Below the pieces are notes generated by a model. That model searched no databases. It was not told the origin of the DNA and was given only the letters and a program-made list of their open reading frames with translations. Source: JACPLR01 sp041649295 (GTDB taxonomy: Archaea > Nanobdellota > Nanobdellia > Pacearchaeales > GW2011-AR1). From it: 64,000 nucleotides of DNA. Position numbers and translations under genes: made by a program. Position 1 is the stretch's first letter, and every line of letters starts with the position of its first letter. Where the stretch lies: the NCBI GenBank assembly GCA_041649295.1, contig JBAZNI010000001.1, positions 248,001 to 312,000 on the forward strand, given 5' to 3'. Positions 48,887 through 57,792 of this stretch are shown here, in pieces.

Positions 48887-49384
48887 ATGAAAAAAGGTGT
48901 TAAAATAATATTAATCGTATTAATCATTTTTATTGCAATTTCTGTTTATCTTACATTTATCTACAAGTTTAGATGTGACAATATTGTGTGCTGGGAGCAA
49001 AAATTTGAAAGATGTTCGAGGGCAAGTTTTGTAAATGATGCTGGAGAAGTTGTTTGGAAATATACAATTCTTGGCAAGAATAGGGACGGAAAATGCGAAG
49101 TCGAAGTAACTGCTATAAGGCTTAAAAGTGGATTAAAAAAATCAATTGAAATGGAAGGGCAATCGATGGTATGCCTTACTGACTTAGGAACAATAAATAA
49201 TCCAGAAACAACACCTGCAAACTGCCACGGAAGATTAAAAGAAACACTTCAAGAGCTGATGATTGAAAAACTATACCAGTATATTCTTGATAATGTCGGC
49301 AAGGTCAGCCAGGAAATTATGGATATTGAAAGCATAACTTCTGGGAATTCAACACAAATTATTGTTGGAAACTCTACAAGTTAA
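48887..49384 (+). CDS. single-pass membrane or exported protein
   Basis: 165 residues. Signal anchor at 5-27 (VKIILIVLIIFIAISVYLTFIYK), then an extracytoplasmic domain with five cysteines (FRCDNIVCWEQKFERCSRA, GKCEVEVTAI, MVCLTDLG, ANCHGRLKE) that may form disulfides. C-terminal helix ELMIEKLYQYILDNVGKVSQEIMDIES. Same layout seen in small archaeal secreted proteins; not recognised. Confidence 0.65.
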   Translation: MKKGVKIILIVLIIFIAISVYLTFIYKFRCDNIVCWEQKFERCSRASFVNDAGEVVWKYTILGKNRDGKCEVEVTAIRLKSGLKKSIEMEGQSMVCLTDLGTINNPETTPANCHGRLKETLQELMIEKLYQYILDNVGKVSQEIMDIESITSGNSTQIIVGNSTS

Positions 49385-49415
49385 AGTATTTAAATAAAAA
49401 ATTTGTTAGTTATTT

Positions 49416-49619
49416 ATGAATCCGGTGTTAAAAAATATAATAATAACTATTATAATTTTAGTGATTATTCTTTGTGCAACAATGCTTATAAGAGTTTTAG
49501 TTGGAGGCGATGAAGACACATGGATATGTTCTGCTGGTGAGTGGGTTAAGCACGGGAATCCAAGTGTCGCTATGCCTTCAGAAACATGCTATGCTCCTAG
49601 AATGAATAGTTTTTTATAG
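49416..49619 (+). CDS. small membrane-anchored protein
   Basis: 67 residues: membrane helix 8-29 (IIITIIILVIILCATMLIRVLV), then a short outside part with two cysteines (WICSAGEWVKHGNPSVAMPSETCYAP). TTTAAAT promoter about 22 bases upstream. Function unknown. Confidence 0.6.
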   Translation: MNPVLKNIIITIIILVIILCATMLIRVLVGGDEDTWICSAGEWVKHGNPSVAMPSETCYAPRMNSFL

Positions 49620-49655
49620 TATATTATCTTGAAAAAGATGTAAAGGAGGGTAAAA

Positions 49656-50288
49656 ATGTATAAGAAAATTTTTAGTGTTTTTGTGTTTATAATAGTCTTT
49701 TCTATGAGTTTTGTATTTGCTGCTCAAGGAAATGGACAGAGTAATGGGGTTGGTAATGAAGGTGGAACTCAAAATCCAGATGCTGTATATCAACAAACAC
49801 AAGAACAGAATAGGGTTCAGATTCAAGACGGGACACATACTAGTGAAAGTGGACAAATGCTTGAAATACAAACTCAAGAAAACAATAGAGTAAGACTTAA
49901 AGTTGGAGGTGTTTCTACAGAATGTGCCTGCGAGATGAAACAAGAAAAAGTTCAGAATATGACAAAATTGTATGTAGGGCTTTCAAATGGAAAAAATGCA
50001 GAAATTAAAGTAATGCCAGATGTTGCTGCTGAAAGAGCTTTAGAAAGATTGAGATTAAAAGTGTGTTCTGAAGAAAATAATTGCACTATTGAACTTAAGG
50101 AAGTGGGAAATATCGACGAAGAAAAACAGCTTGCCTATGAAATTCAAATGCAAAGGCATTCAAAAATACTTGGTATTTTTCAAAAGAAGATGCAAGTAAG
50201 AGCAGAAGTTAGTGCCGAAAATGGCGAAGTTATAAATGTTAAGAAACCATGGTGGGCATTTATCGCGAGCGAACCAGCTGAAGAGTAG
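49656..50288 (+). CDS. secreted protein with cleavable signal peptide
   Basis: 210 residues. Signal MYKKIFSVFVFIIVFSMSFVFA, cleavage likely after AFA-like VFA/AQ. A Gln/Asn/Gly-rich linker follows (AAQGNGQSNGVGNEGGTQNPDA). From about 85, a beta-rich domain: RVRLKVGGVSTECACEMKQEKVQNMTKLYVGLSNGKNAEIKVMPDVAAERALERLRLKVC. SD GGAGGG is 8 bases before the start. Domain appears in archaeal secreted proteins of unknown role. Confidence 0.7.
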   Translation: MYKKIFSVFVFIIVFSMSFVFAAQGNGQSNGVGNEGGTQNPDAVYQQTQEQNRVQIQDGTHTSESGQMLEIQTQENNRVRLKVGGVSTECACEMKQEKVQNMTKLYVGLSNGKNAEIKVMPDVAAERALERLRLKVCSEENNCTIELKEVGNIDEEKQLAYEIQMQRHSKILGIFQKKMQVRAEVSAENGEVINVKKPWWAFIASEPAEE

Positions 50289-50335
50289 TTTTATTTGTTT
50301 TTATTCTTTTGTTCTTTTTTAGTTCTTTTTTGTTA
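50289..50335 (+). terminator. U-rich terminator
   Basis: A long T-rich run (TTTTATTTG, TTTTTATTC, TTTTGTTC, TTTTTTAG, TTCTTTTTTG) straight after the stop of the secreted protein gene, as expected for archaeal RNA polymerase termination. Confidence 0.65.
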
Positions 50336-50376
50336 ATAGCAAGGTTTAAAAAGTACTGATGACGAGTAGTAAAACA

Positions 50377-50586
50377 ATGATAACTGAAACATTAGATAGG
50401 GCAGGGAGTATAGTAGATAATGATAATCTCTTGCATGTATGTGCTTGGTGTGATTCAATAATATATGAAGATGTAGTTGTTGCTAAGTTAACTAAAAACG
50501 AGCATGAGATATTACATAACGACTCTCTTAGTGGTTATCAAATAGGCCATACAATGTGTAAAGATTGCAGAAATGATTTTAAATAG
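50377..50586 (+). CDS. small zinc-binding protein (CxWC ... CxxC)
   Basis: 69 residues from ATG 50377, chosen because TTTAAAAAG at 50345-50353 is about 25-30 bases upstream; ATG 50359 is the alternative. HVCAWCDSIIYEDVVV...IGHTMCKDCRNDF resembles the C-x-W-C ... S/T-H-G-x-C-x-x-C module found at the ends of some sensor and regulator proteins. Probably binds one zinc. Function unknown. Confidence 0.65.
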   Translation: MITETLDRAGSIVDNDNLLHVCAWCDSIIYEDVVVAKLTKNEHEILHNDSLSGYQIGHTMCKDCRNDFK

Positions 50587-50621
50587 TTAATTTATTAAGT
50601 TAAAGGTTTGTTCTTATATTC

Positions 50622-51410
50622 ATGAAAGAGATAAAAATAGGGTGTTCTGGAATAGGCAATGTTAGTGATGTTGAGGACACTTTTTTCAAGTTTAAAGAAG
50701 CAGGAATTTCTGCTGCTGAAATTCCATTTACTTATGGGATATTTATTAAGAAGAAAGAGGATATTGAGAAAGTGAGAAAAGCTAGTGAGAAATTTGGTGT
50801 AGCATTATCAATTCACGCTCCTTATTGGATAAATCTTAATTCTGCTGAAAAGATAAAAATAGAGGGCAGTAAGAAAAGGATTTTAGACTGCTGTGAAATT
50901 GGAGAAAAATTAGGTGTAAAATTTGTTGTTTTTCATGCGGGGTTTTACGGTAAAATTAGTAAAGAAGAAACCTATGAAAACATTAAAAATCAAATAATAG
51001 AGATGCAGGGAGTTATTAAGAAAAATAACTGGAAAGTTAAACTTGCTCCTGAAACAATGGGAAAGATTAATGTTTTTGGAAGTGTTAGCGAGATACTTAA
51101 ATTAGTTAAAGATACTAAATGCTCTTTCACTCTTGACTTTGCACATTTATACGCACGTTCACTCGGAACTCTTTCATATAAAGAAATGCTAAGTGAGTTT
51201 AATGAAATAGATAAATTCCATTGCCATTTTTCTGGGATTGAGTTTGGGGACAAAGGAGAGAAAAATCACAAACTAACTTCTGAGCAAGAATGGACAAAAC
51301 TCCTTAAAGTATTAAAAGAATCTGGCAAAGAGTTTACAATAATTAATGAATCTCCTTCTCCAGTAGAAGATGCTTTGTTAGGTGTGGAAGTGTTGAGGGG
51401 GCTGGGATAA
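50622..51410 (+). CDS. nfo: endonuclease IV-like AP endonuclease
   Basis: 262 residues, TIM barrel of the AP endonuclease 2 family. Metal ligands visible in SIHAPYWINL, VFHAGFYG, LAPETMGKINVFG (Glu; the usual ENTAG is replaced by APETMGK), TLDFAHLYARS, KFHCHFSGIE and IINESPSP. Cuts DNA 5' to abasic sites in base excision repair. Slightly short; a sugar isomerase-like role is less likely given the order of ligands. Confidence 0.87.
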   Translation: MKEIKIGCSGIGNVSDVEDTFFKFKEAGISAAEIPFTYGIFIKKKEDIEKVRKASEKFGVALSIHAPYWINLNSAEKIKIEGSKKRILDCCEIGEKLGVKFVVFHAGFYGKISKEETYENIKNQIIEMQGVIKKNNWKVKLAPETMGKINVFGSVSEILKLVKDTKCSFTLDFAHLYARSLGTLSYKEMLSEFNEIDKFHCHFSGIEFGDKGEKNHKLTSEQEWTKLLKVLKESGKEFTIINESPSPVEDALLGVEVLRGLG

Positions 51411-51525
51411 TGTGAAGAAAAGCTTATATTTGTATTAATTAACAGATATATTGTAGAAAAGTATGCTTCTAATATTAACTAAGAGCGGAGTGTATTCTTT
51501 ATATTAAATAAAAGCATTTTTAAAT
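51411..51525 (+). repeat. 3'-flanking repeat, copy 3 (3' half only)
   Basis: Starts after the endonuclease stop. TTCTAATATTAACTAAGAGCG matches copy 1's TTCTAACATTAACAAGAGCG, and AATAAAAGCATTTTTAAAT (51507-51525) matches copy 2. The 5' hairpin of copies 1 and 2 is not clear here. Confidence 0.6.
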
Positions 51526-51565
51526 AACGTGTCAAAAGAATTAAATAAAGATTTATTTAGGGTTT

Positions 51566-52330
51566 TTAGTATTTTCTTTCTTTTCGATTTCTTCTTATCT
51601 CTTTTGTTTGAGGATCTCTTACCATCTCATCTTCAAATCCTCTAGCTAAAAGTTCTTCATAAGCTTCCCAAATTCCGTGTGAAAATAAATCAGGTTGAAA
51701 AACCATATCTCCTTTTTCACCATAAATTCCGCATCTTTGATAATTTGCAACAAGAGTTGTTACAATATCTCTTTGATCAAAACATTTTGAAAAACCTGTT
51801 TTATGATAAGTTCTCATTGGAACTCTTGGGGAAGTGACTGTTATATTAACTTCGGGCCATGCAGCTAGACAAGAATATTTGTCTCTTCTTTCTGCACTAG
51901 GCATGTGAACAGATATTATTGAGTTAACATCAAGTCCAAGTTTTTGAACCATTCTTTTAGAATGTTCATAATTTGCTTTTGTATGTGTTGAGTTAGGTTC
52001 AATTAAAATTTTTTCTCTTGGGACACCCATTTTAACTGCAACATCTGCGAGCATTTCAGATTCATTAGCATATTGTGTTGAACCATCTATTCTATCCCAG
52101 AATCTTCCCCCCTTTCCTCCGCCAGTAAACATTAAGTATGGCAGTCTGCTCCATCCATTTAAAAAAAGTCTAGCTCCTTCTTCTGCAGGCAAAGTATCAA
52201 TAGAACCAAGAACCAAAATCAAATCAGCGGGTTTTAATCTTTCATTTAACTGAAAATAATCCCATAATCCTTGTGCAATATCTAAATCATCTTCTGTTGG
52301 TTGCACTCTAATCCCGCTTTGATTTATCAT
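51566..52330 (-). CDS. YdcF/DUF218-family protein
   Basis: 254 residues. PADLILVLGSIDTLPAEEGARLFLNGW, LMFTGGGKGGRF, NESEMLADVAVKMGVPREKILIEPNSTHTKANYEHSKRMVQKLG and IISVHMPSAERRDKYSC match DUF218 (ElyC/SanA/YdcF). Those proteins bind nucleotide-like or envelope precursors; role not settled. No membrane segment here, so cytosolic. Confidence 0.85.
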   Translation of the reverse strand: MINQSGIRVQPTEDDLDIAQGLWDYFQLNERLKPADLILVLGSIDTLPAEEGARLFLNGWSRLPYLMFTGGGKGGRFWDRIDGSTQYANESEMLADVAVKMGVPREKILIEPNSTHTKANYEHSKRMVQKLGLDVNSIISVHMPSAERRDKYSCLAAWPEVNITVTSPRVPMRTYHKTGFSKCFDQRDIVTTLVANYQRCGIYGEKGDMVFQPDLFSHGIWEAYEELLARGFEDEMVRDPQTKEIRRNRKERKY

Positions 52331-52460
52331 TATACTCTCTCATTAAAATTATTTATAAAGATTTATGCATAGTTATATATAATATTATATTATGATAAAA
52401 TGCCTGTTCTTATAATGAATAAGAAGCATGTTTTTACCTTAACTAAGATATATCTCGGAA

Positions 52461-52877
52461 TTAACTCTTTATCCCTTTCTTCAAACTAATTAATAAATGC
52501 TGATTTAAGATTGGCTGGGCGTTTTTTATTTTGTCCTGAATTGGTTTTTTATTTTTTAGCGATTTTTCAAGAAGTTTTATCGGAACAATACTAATTTTGT
52601 ATCTGCCTTTTTCAATTAAACTTTCAGTAGATGATGAAACTGCCAAAACTTCAACTTTTTTGTTTCCAGATGTTATTAAATAAACACCAATTATATCTTC
52701 TATTGCAGGTTCAAGCATTAAAAGAACATCTTTTTTTATATTAAATGGGCGATTTATAACTGTTACAATAACATCAGAACCTAACAATGTTTTTGGAAGT
52801 AAAACACCGGAGCTGTTCCCGACTTTAATTGTCTTTCTAAAGAATCTTTGTTTTATAGGTTTTTTTAGCTGTTCCAT
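52461..52877 (-). CDS. SpoVT/AbrB-like DNA-binding protein
   Basis: 138 residues. FRKTIKVGNSSGVLLPKTLLGSDVIVTVINRPFNIKKDVLLML is a swapped-hairpin AbrB-like domain (K-V-G-N-S-S-G-V-x-L-P-K). The C-terminus is basic. Found in many archaea as probable transcriptional regulator, sometimes antitoxin. Upstream dyad TTATAAC-attg-TTATAAC occurs as TTATAACAATGTTATAAC near 52881-52898 and may be its own operator. Confidence 0.75.
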   Translation of the reverse strand: MEQLKKPIKQRFFRKTIKVGNSSGVLLPKTLLGSDVIVTVINRPFNIKKDVLLMLEPAIEDIIGVYLITSGNKKVEVLAVSSSTESLIEKGRYKISIVPIKLLEKSLKNKKPIQDKIKNAQPILNQHLLISLKKGIKS

Positions 52878-53008
52878 AATGTTATAACAATGTTATAACC
52901 ATTTATAAGTTTTTGTGTATTAGTTACTTAATAGAAGTATCAAATTTGTTGTTACCACAAAGTTTATAAAGTGGAAAAAGCTCGGAAAGTTAATCTAAAT
53001 TTAATAAA

Positions 53009-54229
53009 ATGAGACACAAAAAAATGAAATCAAATTTTGTTTTGATTTCTTTGATAGCACTTTTAGCAGTGGTTGCTTTAGCAAGTTCTGTTAGCGCTTC
53101 AACTCTCGATATTTTGGGAGTATCAGTTTGGGCTAATGGATTAAATGCTGGAGCAGGAGATGTTGCTGTTGAAGCTGATACAAAAGTTCCAATATCAATA
53201 AGTTTTCAAGCACTCGAAGACGCTAGTGATGTGCAAGTTTCAGCTTGGTTCCTTGGTGAAAGAAGCGATGCTGTAGAAAAAGACTTCTCAGACCTAATTG
53301 CCTGGAATGTATATAAGGTTAAAGGATTGAGCGTTCTTGTTCCTGCAGACATTGAACCTGAAGAAGAATTAACACTTTATGTGAGAATTGAATCTGACGC
53401 TGGAAATTGGGAAGAATCTTACACATTACAAGGGCAGAGACAACCTGACAACCTAGATGTATTGCTTGTAGATTTTGATAACAGCGTAAATGCTGGTACA
53501 ACTCTAGCAGTAGATGTAGTTGTTAGAAACCTTGGAAGACAAGATGCTGAGAATACTTTTGTAACAGTTGAAATACCTGAATTAGGTGTTTCAAAAACAG
53601 TTTACCTTGAAGATTTGTATCCAACAGATGACTGTGATGACGATTGTGAAAAAGAAGATACTAAAGAAGGAAAGCTTTTTGTTACAATCCCATCAGATGC
53701 AGAAGCTGGTGTTTACGAAGTTCAAGTAACAGCTAAGACTGAAGACACAAAAACTACAGTCACAAAGAACCTTGTTGTAAAAACTGCTGAAGCAGAAGCA
53801 AGTGTAGTTTCAAACCCTGTAAGCAAAACTTTCTCAGTTGGAGAAACAGTTACATACGACCTTATTTTGGTCAATACAGGAAGCGAAATTGCATTATACA
53901 ACATAGCTCCTACAAGTGCTTCAGACGCTCTGACAATTAGTCTAAGCGACTCTGTTGTAGCAGTTCCTGCTGGCTCAAGCAAAACTGTCAAAGTTAGTGT
54001 AAAAGCTAACAGAGAAGGAACATATGGTTTTGAAATCGGCGTTACTTCTGATGGTTTATCGCAAACAGCTAGATACACAGCAACAGTTGAAGGAAGATCT
54101 TTAGAAAACAATGTAGTTGTATTGACAATTGTTCTTGCAATTATATTTGTTATTTTAGTGATAATCCTGATTGTACTGCTTACAAGAAAATCAGAGAAAT
54201 CTGAAGAATTCACAGAAAGTTATTATTGA
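53009..54229 (+). CDS. surface protein with CARDB-like domains and C-terminal membrane anchor
   Basis: 406 residues. Signal peptide (FVLISLIALLAVVALASSVSAS; cleavage near residue 31). Two or three Ig-like/CARDB modules: PDNLDVLLVDFDNSVNAGTTLAVDVVVRNLGRQDAENTFVTVEIPELGVSKTVYLEDL and the SVGETVTYDLILVNTGSEIALYNI...SKTVKVSVKANREGTYGFEIGVTSDG part. Acidic patch DDCDDDCEKED. C-terminal helix VVVLTIVLAIIFVILVIILIVLLTRKSEK anchors it. Probably an abundant cell-surface or S-layer-associated protein. ATG 53024 is an alternative start. Confidence 0.83.
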   Translation: MRHKKMKSNFVLISLIALLAVVALASSVSASTLDILGVSVWANGLNAGAGDVAVEADTKVPISISFQALEDASDVQVSAWFLGERSDAVEKDFSDLIAWNVYKVKGLSVLVPADIEPEEELTLYVRIESDAGNWEESYTLQGQRQPDNLDVLLVDFDNSVNAGTTLAVDVVVRNLGRQDAENTFVTVEIPELGVSKTVYLEDLYPTDDCDDDCEKEDTKEGKLFVTIPSDAEAGVYEVQVTAKTEDTKTTVTKNLVVKTAEAEASVVSNPVSKTFSVGETVTYDLILVNTGSEIALYNIAPTSASDALTISLSDSVVAVPAGSSKTVKVSVKANREGTYGFEIGVTSDGLSQTARYTATVEGRSLENNVVVLTIVLAIIFVILVIILIVLLTRKSEKSEEFTESYY

Positions 54230-54280
54230 TTTTTTAATTAACTTTTTTTTCTTTTTCTTTTTTATTTTTTTATTTTATCT
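54230..54280 (+). terminator. strong U-rich terminator
   Basis: Runs of T (TTTTTT, TTTTTTTT, TTTTTCTTTTTT, TTTTTT) follow the surface-protein stop. Fits archaeal intrinsic termination of a highly expressed gene. A palindrome GGTTATTATAACC follows at about 54316-54328. Confidence 0.7.
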
Positions 54281-54354
54281 TACTCAAGAGAGGTATGCTA
54301 AATAACCCAAATCAAGGTTATTATAACCATAGTAATGGTTATCTTTTAATGTCT

Positions 54355-54891
54355 CTATATTAGATTAAATCTCTTTTTTACTTTCCACTTTCCTTTTGGT
54401 TTATATAATAAAGTAAGGTTATCTAAGCTTAAAGAATATTTTGGTTTTTTCTGTGTTCTTAAATAATTCCAGATAATGTCAAATGTTTCTTTAGTATTAC
54501 CATAACAAATAGTTGCATGGGGTTTATGTTTAACATCAAATTCGTGAGGTTTAATCTCTAATTCAGTTTCTAAATCTCTAACAAGTTCTCTTTGTGTTTT
54601 TTTAGCTTCTTTGGAAAAATCAGTTTTCATAAAAGAAACAAATCTCCTAAAATTGCCAAAACCATTAACATCAATCTTTGCTTTTATTCTGTTAGCAGTA
54701 AAACCTTTTAAAAAAGATTCTAATTTCTTATAACTGCTAAATTCAAATGGACTTTTAATAGTTACATGTGAAGGCAACTGACTAACATCAACAACATGCC
54801 TTTCGCCAGATATATCTGCAGTTTCTTTCATCAACCTTTCATTATATTTTTTAGCTTCTCCACTTAACAAATACACAAGAACGTATTTCAT
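54355..54891 (-). CDS. 2H phosphoesterase (2'-5' RNA ligase/LigT-like)
   Basis: 178 residues. Two H-x-T motifs: His42-Thr44 in LPSHVTIKSPF and His125-Thr127 in KPHATICYG, 83 residues apart, as in LigT/2H phosphoesterases acting on 2',3'-cyclic phosphates or 2'-5' linkages. Third gene of a leftward operon; its ATG overlaps the upstream stop (ATGA). Co-operon with a nucleotidyltransferase is notable. Confidence 0.87.
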   Translation of the reverse strand: MKYVLVYLLSGEAKKYNERLMKETADISGERHVVDVSQLPSHVTIKSPFEFSSYKKLESFLKGFTANRIKAKIDVNGFGNFRRFVSFMKTDFSKEAKKTQRELVRDLETELEIKPHEFDVKHKPHATICYGNTKETFDIIWNYLRTQKKPKYSLSLDNLTLLYKPKGKWKVKKRFNLI

Positions 54892-55553
54892 TTTAGCCTC
54901 TTCTTCCTCTTAATATCATTTTGTTTCTTTAGCAATTTCCAAAGATTGTCTAGAATTGCTTTTGGAATCTTAACCTTAAACTTAACTTCAAGCTCTTCTA
55001 AAAAATATCCTAAATCAAGGATGGCTGTCTCTCTTTTAAGCTCTTTTTGAACTTTTGCTTCATTTATTATTAAATCCCAGTTTATTTTTGTATTAGTTAT
55101 AATACTATTGGCGTCAATCATATCTTTTGGCCTATTTGTTGCGCATTTCATAACAAAAATATCATGGAAGTCTGCAATTTTAAGCAGAAAGTTGTCTCCA
55201 AATTGATGCAGCTGTTTGGCTCTTTTTCTTATGTTTTCTGAGAAAACAAAGTCTACAACTTCATCAACAAACAAATCAAATCTCTCATCTCCTAATGTCA
55301 ACATCTCAGGCGTGTTTTTTCGCTCTCCATACACAACAAAGGAATTCATTTCTTCATAACCAAGAGATTTAAGAACTTCTTTAAAATCTGCCCTGTCTTT
55401 CTGAGTTTCAAAAACTAAATCTATATCAAATGTAGACTCTTTTAAACCTAAAAATATCATAGCGGTCCCGCCTATAGCATAAACATTTATTTTTCTTTTA
55501 AGCCTCTTTCCTATTGCAATAAAAAGATTCCTTTGTCTTTCTACCCCTATCAT
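54888..55553 (-). CDS. nucleotidyltransferase of AbiEii/DUF6036-like type
   Basis: 221 residues. YAIGGTAMIFLGLKESTFDIDLVFET: GGT at 28-30, Asp43 and Asp45; later DERFDLFVDEVVDF and KIADFHDIFVMKCATNRPKDMIDA with conserved K and R-x-K-D. This is the fold of toxin-type MNT/AbiEii enzymes that add nucleotides to tRNA or proteins. Overlaps both neighbours by 4 bases. Confidence 0.82.
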   Translation of the reverse strand: MIGVERQRNLFIAIGKRLKRKINVYAIGGTAMIFLGLKESTFDIDLVFETQKDRADFKEVLKSLGYEEMNSFVVYGERKNTPEMLTLGDERFDLFVDEVVDFVFSENIRKRAKQLHQFGDNFLLKIADFHDIFVMKCATNRPKDMIDANSIITNTKINWDLIINEAKVQKELKRETAILDLGYFLEELEVKFKVKIPKAILDNLWKLLKKQNDIKRKKRLK

Positions 55554-56176
55554 TTATGGTCCTCCAAATCTGCATAATTAAACGGAATATGCACCATCCA
55601 TTTCTTTTCTATTTCTTTAAAATCTCTTGAGTTAAGTCCTTCAATTATATAAATATATCCTGCGCCTTTCTTCGGCAAAGTTAAATTATTAAATCTCTGG
55701 CTCATTTTTCTTGTTCGCATAATTTTTCTTGATACATCATATAAAGCTCCAACCTGCCTTTGGAGATTTTCTGCTTTTGACAATCTGTACAAAAGAGGCC
55801 AGTCATTTATTTTTTTAAACAAAGCCAAAGATGCTAATATCTTCCTAAAACTTCTGCTCTTTAGCGCAAAAACAAGAACTTCTTCAAGACTAATTTCTTT
55901 TCCATATATTCTATGTGATTCAGTTTCTCGTATTTTAACAGGAGAGTTTTTATTTAAAATATCTATATAGCTCATACCTCCCAGCCTATTTTCAAATGAT
56001 ATTTCATAAACTCGTTTATTACTGCTCAGCCTTTTTGTTTTAACATAGCCCTTTTTTCTTAATAAAGATAATAGTTTTACAGCTTTTATTCTATCAATAT
56101 CTAATAAAGTTATCACTGATTCAATTGTCTGCACGCCTTCGATTTTCTCAAGCTTAGATTTTACATCCTTTCTCAT
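55550..56176 (-). CDS. winged-helix protein, probable antitoxin/regulator of the nucleotidyltransferase operon
   Basis: 208 residues. N-terminal wHTH: TIESVITLLDIDRIKAVKLLSLLRKKGYVKTKRLSSNKRVYEISF. Middle and end are helical and basic (SRKIMRTRKMSQRFNNLTLPKKGAGYIYIIEGLNSRDF). Layout matches AbiEi-type antitoxins: wHTH first, nucleotidyltransferase second. Start at 56176 lies after TATA TTTATATATTAC, which borders the 70-bp repeat. Confidence 0.75.
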   Translation of the reverse strand: MRKDVKSKLEKIEGVQTIESVITLLDIDRIKAVKLLSLLRKKGYVKTKRLSSNKRVYEISFENRLGGMSYIDILNKNSPVKIRETESHRIYGKEISLEEVLVFALKSRSFRKILASLALFKKINDWPLLYRLSKAENLQRQVGALYDVSRKIMRTRKMSQRFNNLTLPKKGAGYIYIIEGLNSRDFKEIEKKWMVHIPFNYADLEDHK

Positions 56177-56202
56177 AGTGGTATGTAGCTATATGTAATA
56201 TA

Positions 56203-56272
56203 TAAACCTTTCTATTATTTCATTATTTAAGAACATTATTAAATGTACAGCAGGAGATATATAAAGTTAGTT
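56203..56272. repeat. 70-bp direct repeat, copy 1, between two toxin-like operons
   Basis: Identical to 57793..57862 except one base (A/G). Contains divergent TATA-like ends: TAAACC on one side and GATATATAAAG on the other. Its right edge lies inside the last codons of the AbiEii gene. Confidence 0.92.
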
Positions 56273-57025
56273 TAGCCTCTTTTTATTCATTGCTTTTAAA
56301 TTATTCAAAACATCTCCTTTAACTTGTTCATATGGCGGAACAACACTAACTAAATTCTTTAAACCCTGCTCGTATTCGGTTTTTTGAGGAATCCTAAGAT
56401 TTGACAATTTTGATTTTTCTTCTTTCAATTTCTCAAGCAAAAGAGGTTTATCGACTTTTACTCCTTTGCTAAAAAGCATCCAAACATCATATAAATCTCT
56501 TGGCTCCGCCCGATTTATTAGCGCCCTTATTTTTTCAGCCAAAATTTCTTTTTCATCTAATACAAATAAAGTAAATAAAGGGACATCTGAAAATAGTCTT
56601 GGGACAACCTTTGCAATTTTATGTTTAACTCTCCTTTTATTAAAATCTAATTTTAAGGTGTTTGTTGAAGATTGGTTTCCGCTAAAAAGCGGGCCCTTAA
56701 ATCTAACTTCGATTCTTAAATTGCCCTTAAACTCTTTTTCTGAATATACTTGAAAATCAATGTTAAGCAGTCTAAAATCTTCGAGGCATTTGTTTACAAC
56801 TTGTTTTACCCCAAAAATGGATAAATTTGTGCTGAAATCCAAGTCTTCAGATGCTCTTTCTAATCCAAAACAAATTCTTAAGCATGTTCCTCCTTTAAAG
56901 ATAAAGTTTTTATAATACTTTGACAAAGCATTAAGGAAAATATATTGAATGTATTCTTTTTCTTCATAATATAAATTGGTTTTTCTTATTTCTTTTACTT
57001 CACTTAGTTCATCTAAAGAAATCAT
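56267..57025 (-). CDS. AbiEii-type nucleotidyltransferase toxin
   Basis: 252 residues from ATG 57025. FIFKGGTCLRICFGLERASEDLDFS: GGT at 45-47 and Asp61/Asp63; LFTLFVLDEKEILAEKIRALINRAEPRDLYDVWML is the family's second block (E-K-x-R-A-L...R-x-x-P-R-D-L-Y-D). AbiEii/MenT-type toxins transfer nucleotides to tRNA or block tRNA charging. Start overlaps the antitoxin stop by 4 bases. The last codons fall in the 70-bp repeat. Confidence 0.88.
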   Translation of the reverse strand: MISLDELSEVKEIRKTNLYYEEKEYIQYIFLNALSKYYKNFIFKGGTCLRICFGLERASEDLDFSTNLSIFGVKQVVNKCLEDFRLLNIDFQVYSEKEFKGNLRIEVRFKGPLFSGNQSSTNTLKLDFNKRRVKHKIAKVVPRLFSDVPLFTLFVLDEKEILAEKIRALINRAEPRDLYDVWMLFSKGVKVDKPLLLEKLKEEKSKLSNLRIPQKTEYEQGLKNLVSVVPPYEQVKGDVLNNLKAMNKKRLN

Positions 57026-57741
57026 TTTTTCACCTCTATATTTACATCTAAAAGCCATTTATTATTTAAATTATTCCTTCTTCCAAGACTTGGGTCAAGC
57101 AACTCATAACCATTCCCAATATGCTCTTGAATTTTTTTTAAATTTTTATTCTTAAAATCAATACTTTCAAGAATAAATCCCAGCCTTCTCAAAACAGATT
57201 TGCTCTCAACTTTAAATGCATAATCAATCAGTTTTTTAATATCTAATTCACTCCAGCCATTTCTAATTGAAGCAGTTATTTCTTTTATGCCCCCAGAATA
57301 TTTTGGGAATAAAAGAGAATCAATAATTGCTTTTTCCCTTTCTGCAATAATAATATTGCCAATTTTTTGATAACCAAAAAACCTTTTTTTAGAGAGGGTT
57401 ATATACTTAAACTCTCCAACATCTTTGGTATATTTCGCTGCCGCAAAAAATATTTTTTTAGGGGTCTGGTCGCTAAACCCGTAATAATTTAGGGCAGACC
57501 AAAAAGAAACATAAGATGGCCAGTTAATCCCAGAGCCAACAGCAAAATCGTCTGCATCTTTAAAAAAAAGAAAACCCTTGACCGATTTTATTATATTCTT
57601 TTTCTTTAAAGCTTTGATTAAATTATAAGAATTGATTTTATTAATGCCTAAAATAACCTCCAGATCTTTAGCTTTAAACATCCAAATTTGGTTTTTTCTA
57701 AGTGAGGTATATGCTTTTTCTTCAAGTTTGCTTAATTGCAT
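57022..57741 (-). CDS. AbiEi-type antitoxin
   Basis: 239 residues. N-terminal wHTH (LSKLEEKAYTSLRKNQIWMFKAKDLEVILGINKINSYNLIKALKKKNIIKSVKGFLFF) then the AbiEi domain INWPSYVSFWSALNYYGFSDQTPKKIFFAAAK...ISEREKAIIDSLLFPKYSGG-like IIAEREKAIIDSLLFPKYSGG. DNA-binding antitoxin with autorepression. TATA GGTTTAAATAG at the border of the second 70-bp repeat. Confidence 0.88.
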   Translation of the reverse strand: MQLSKLEEKAYTSLRKNQIWMFKAKDLEVILGINKINSYNLIKALKKKNIIKSVKGFLFFKDADDFAVGSGINWPSYVSFWSALNYYGFSDQTPKKIFFAAAKYTKDVGEFKYITLSKKRFFGYQKIGNIIIAEREKAIIDSLLFPKYSGGIKEITASIRNGWSELDIKKLIDYAFKVESKSVLRRLGFILESIDFKNKNLKKIQEHIGNGYELLDPSLGRRNNLNNKWLLDVNIEVKK

Positions 57742-57792
57742 TTTTCTAAGTTATTAGTAAATTTAATACTAATATTATAGAAAATTACTATT

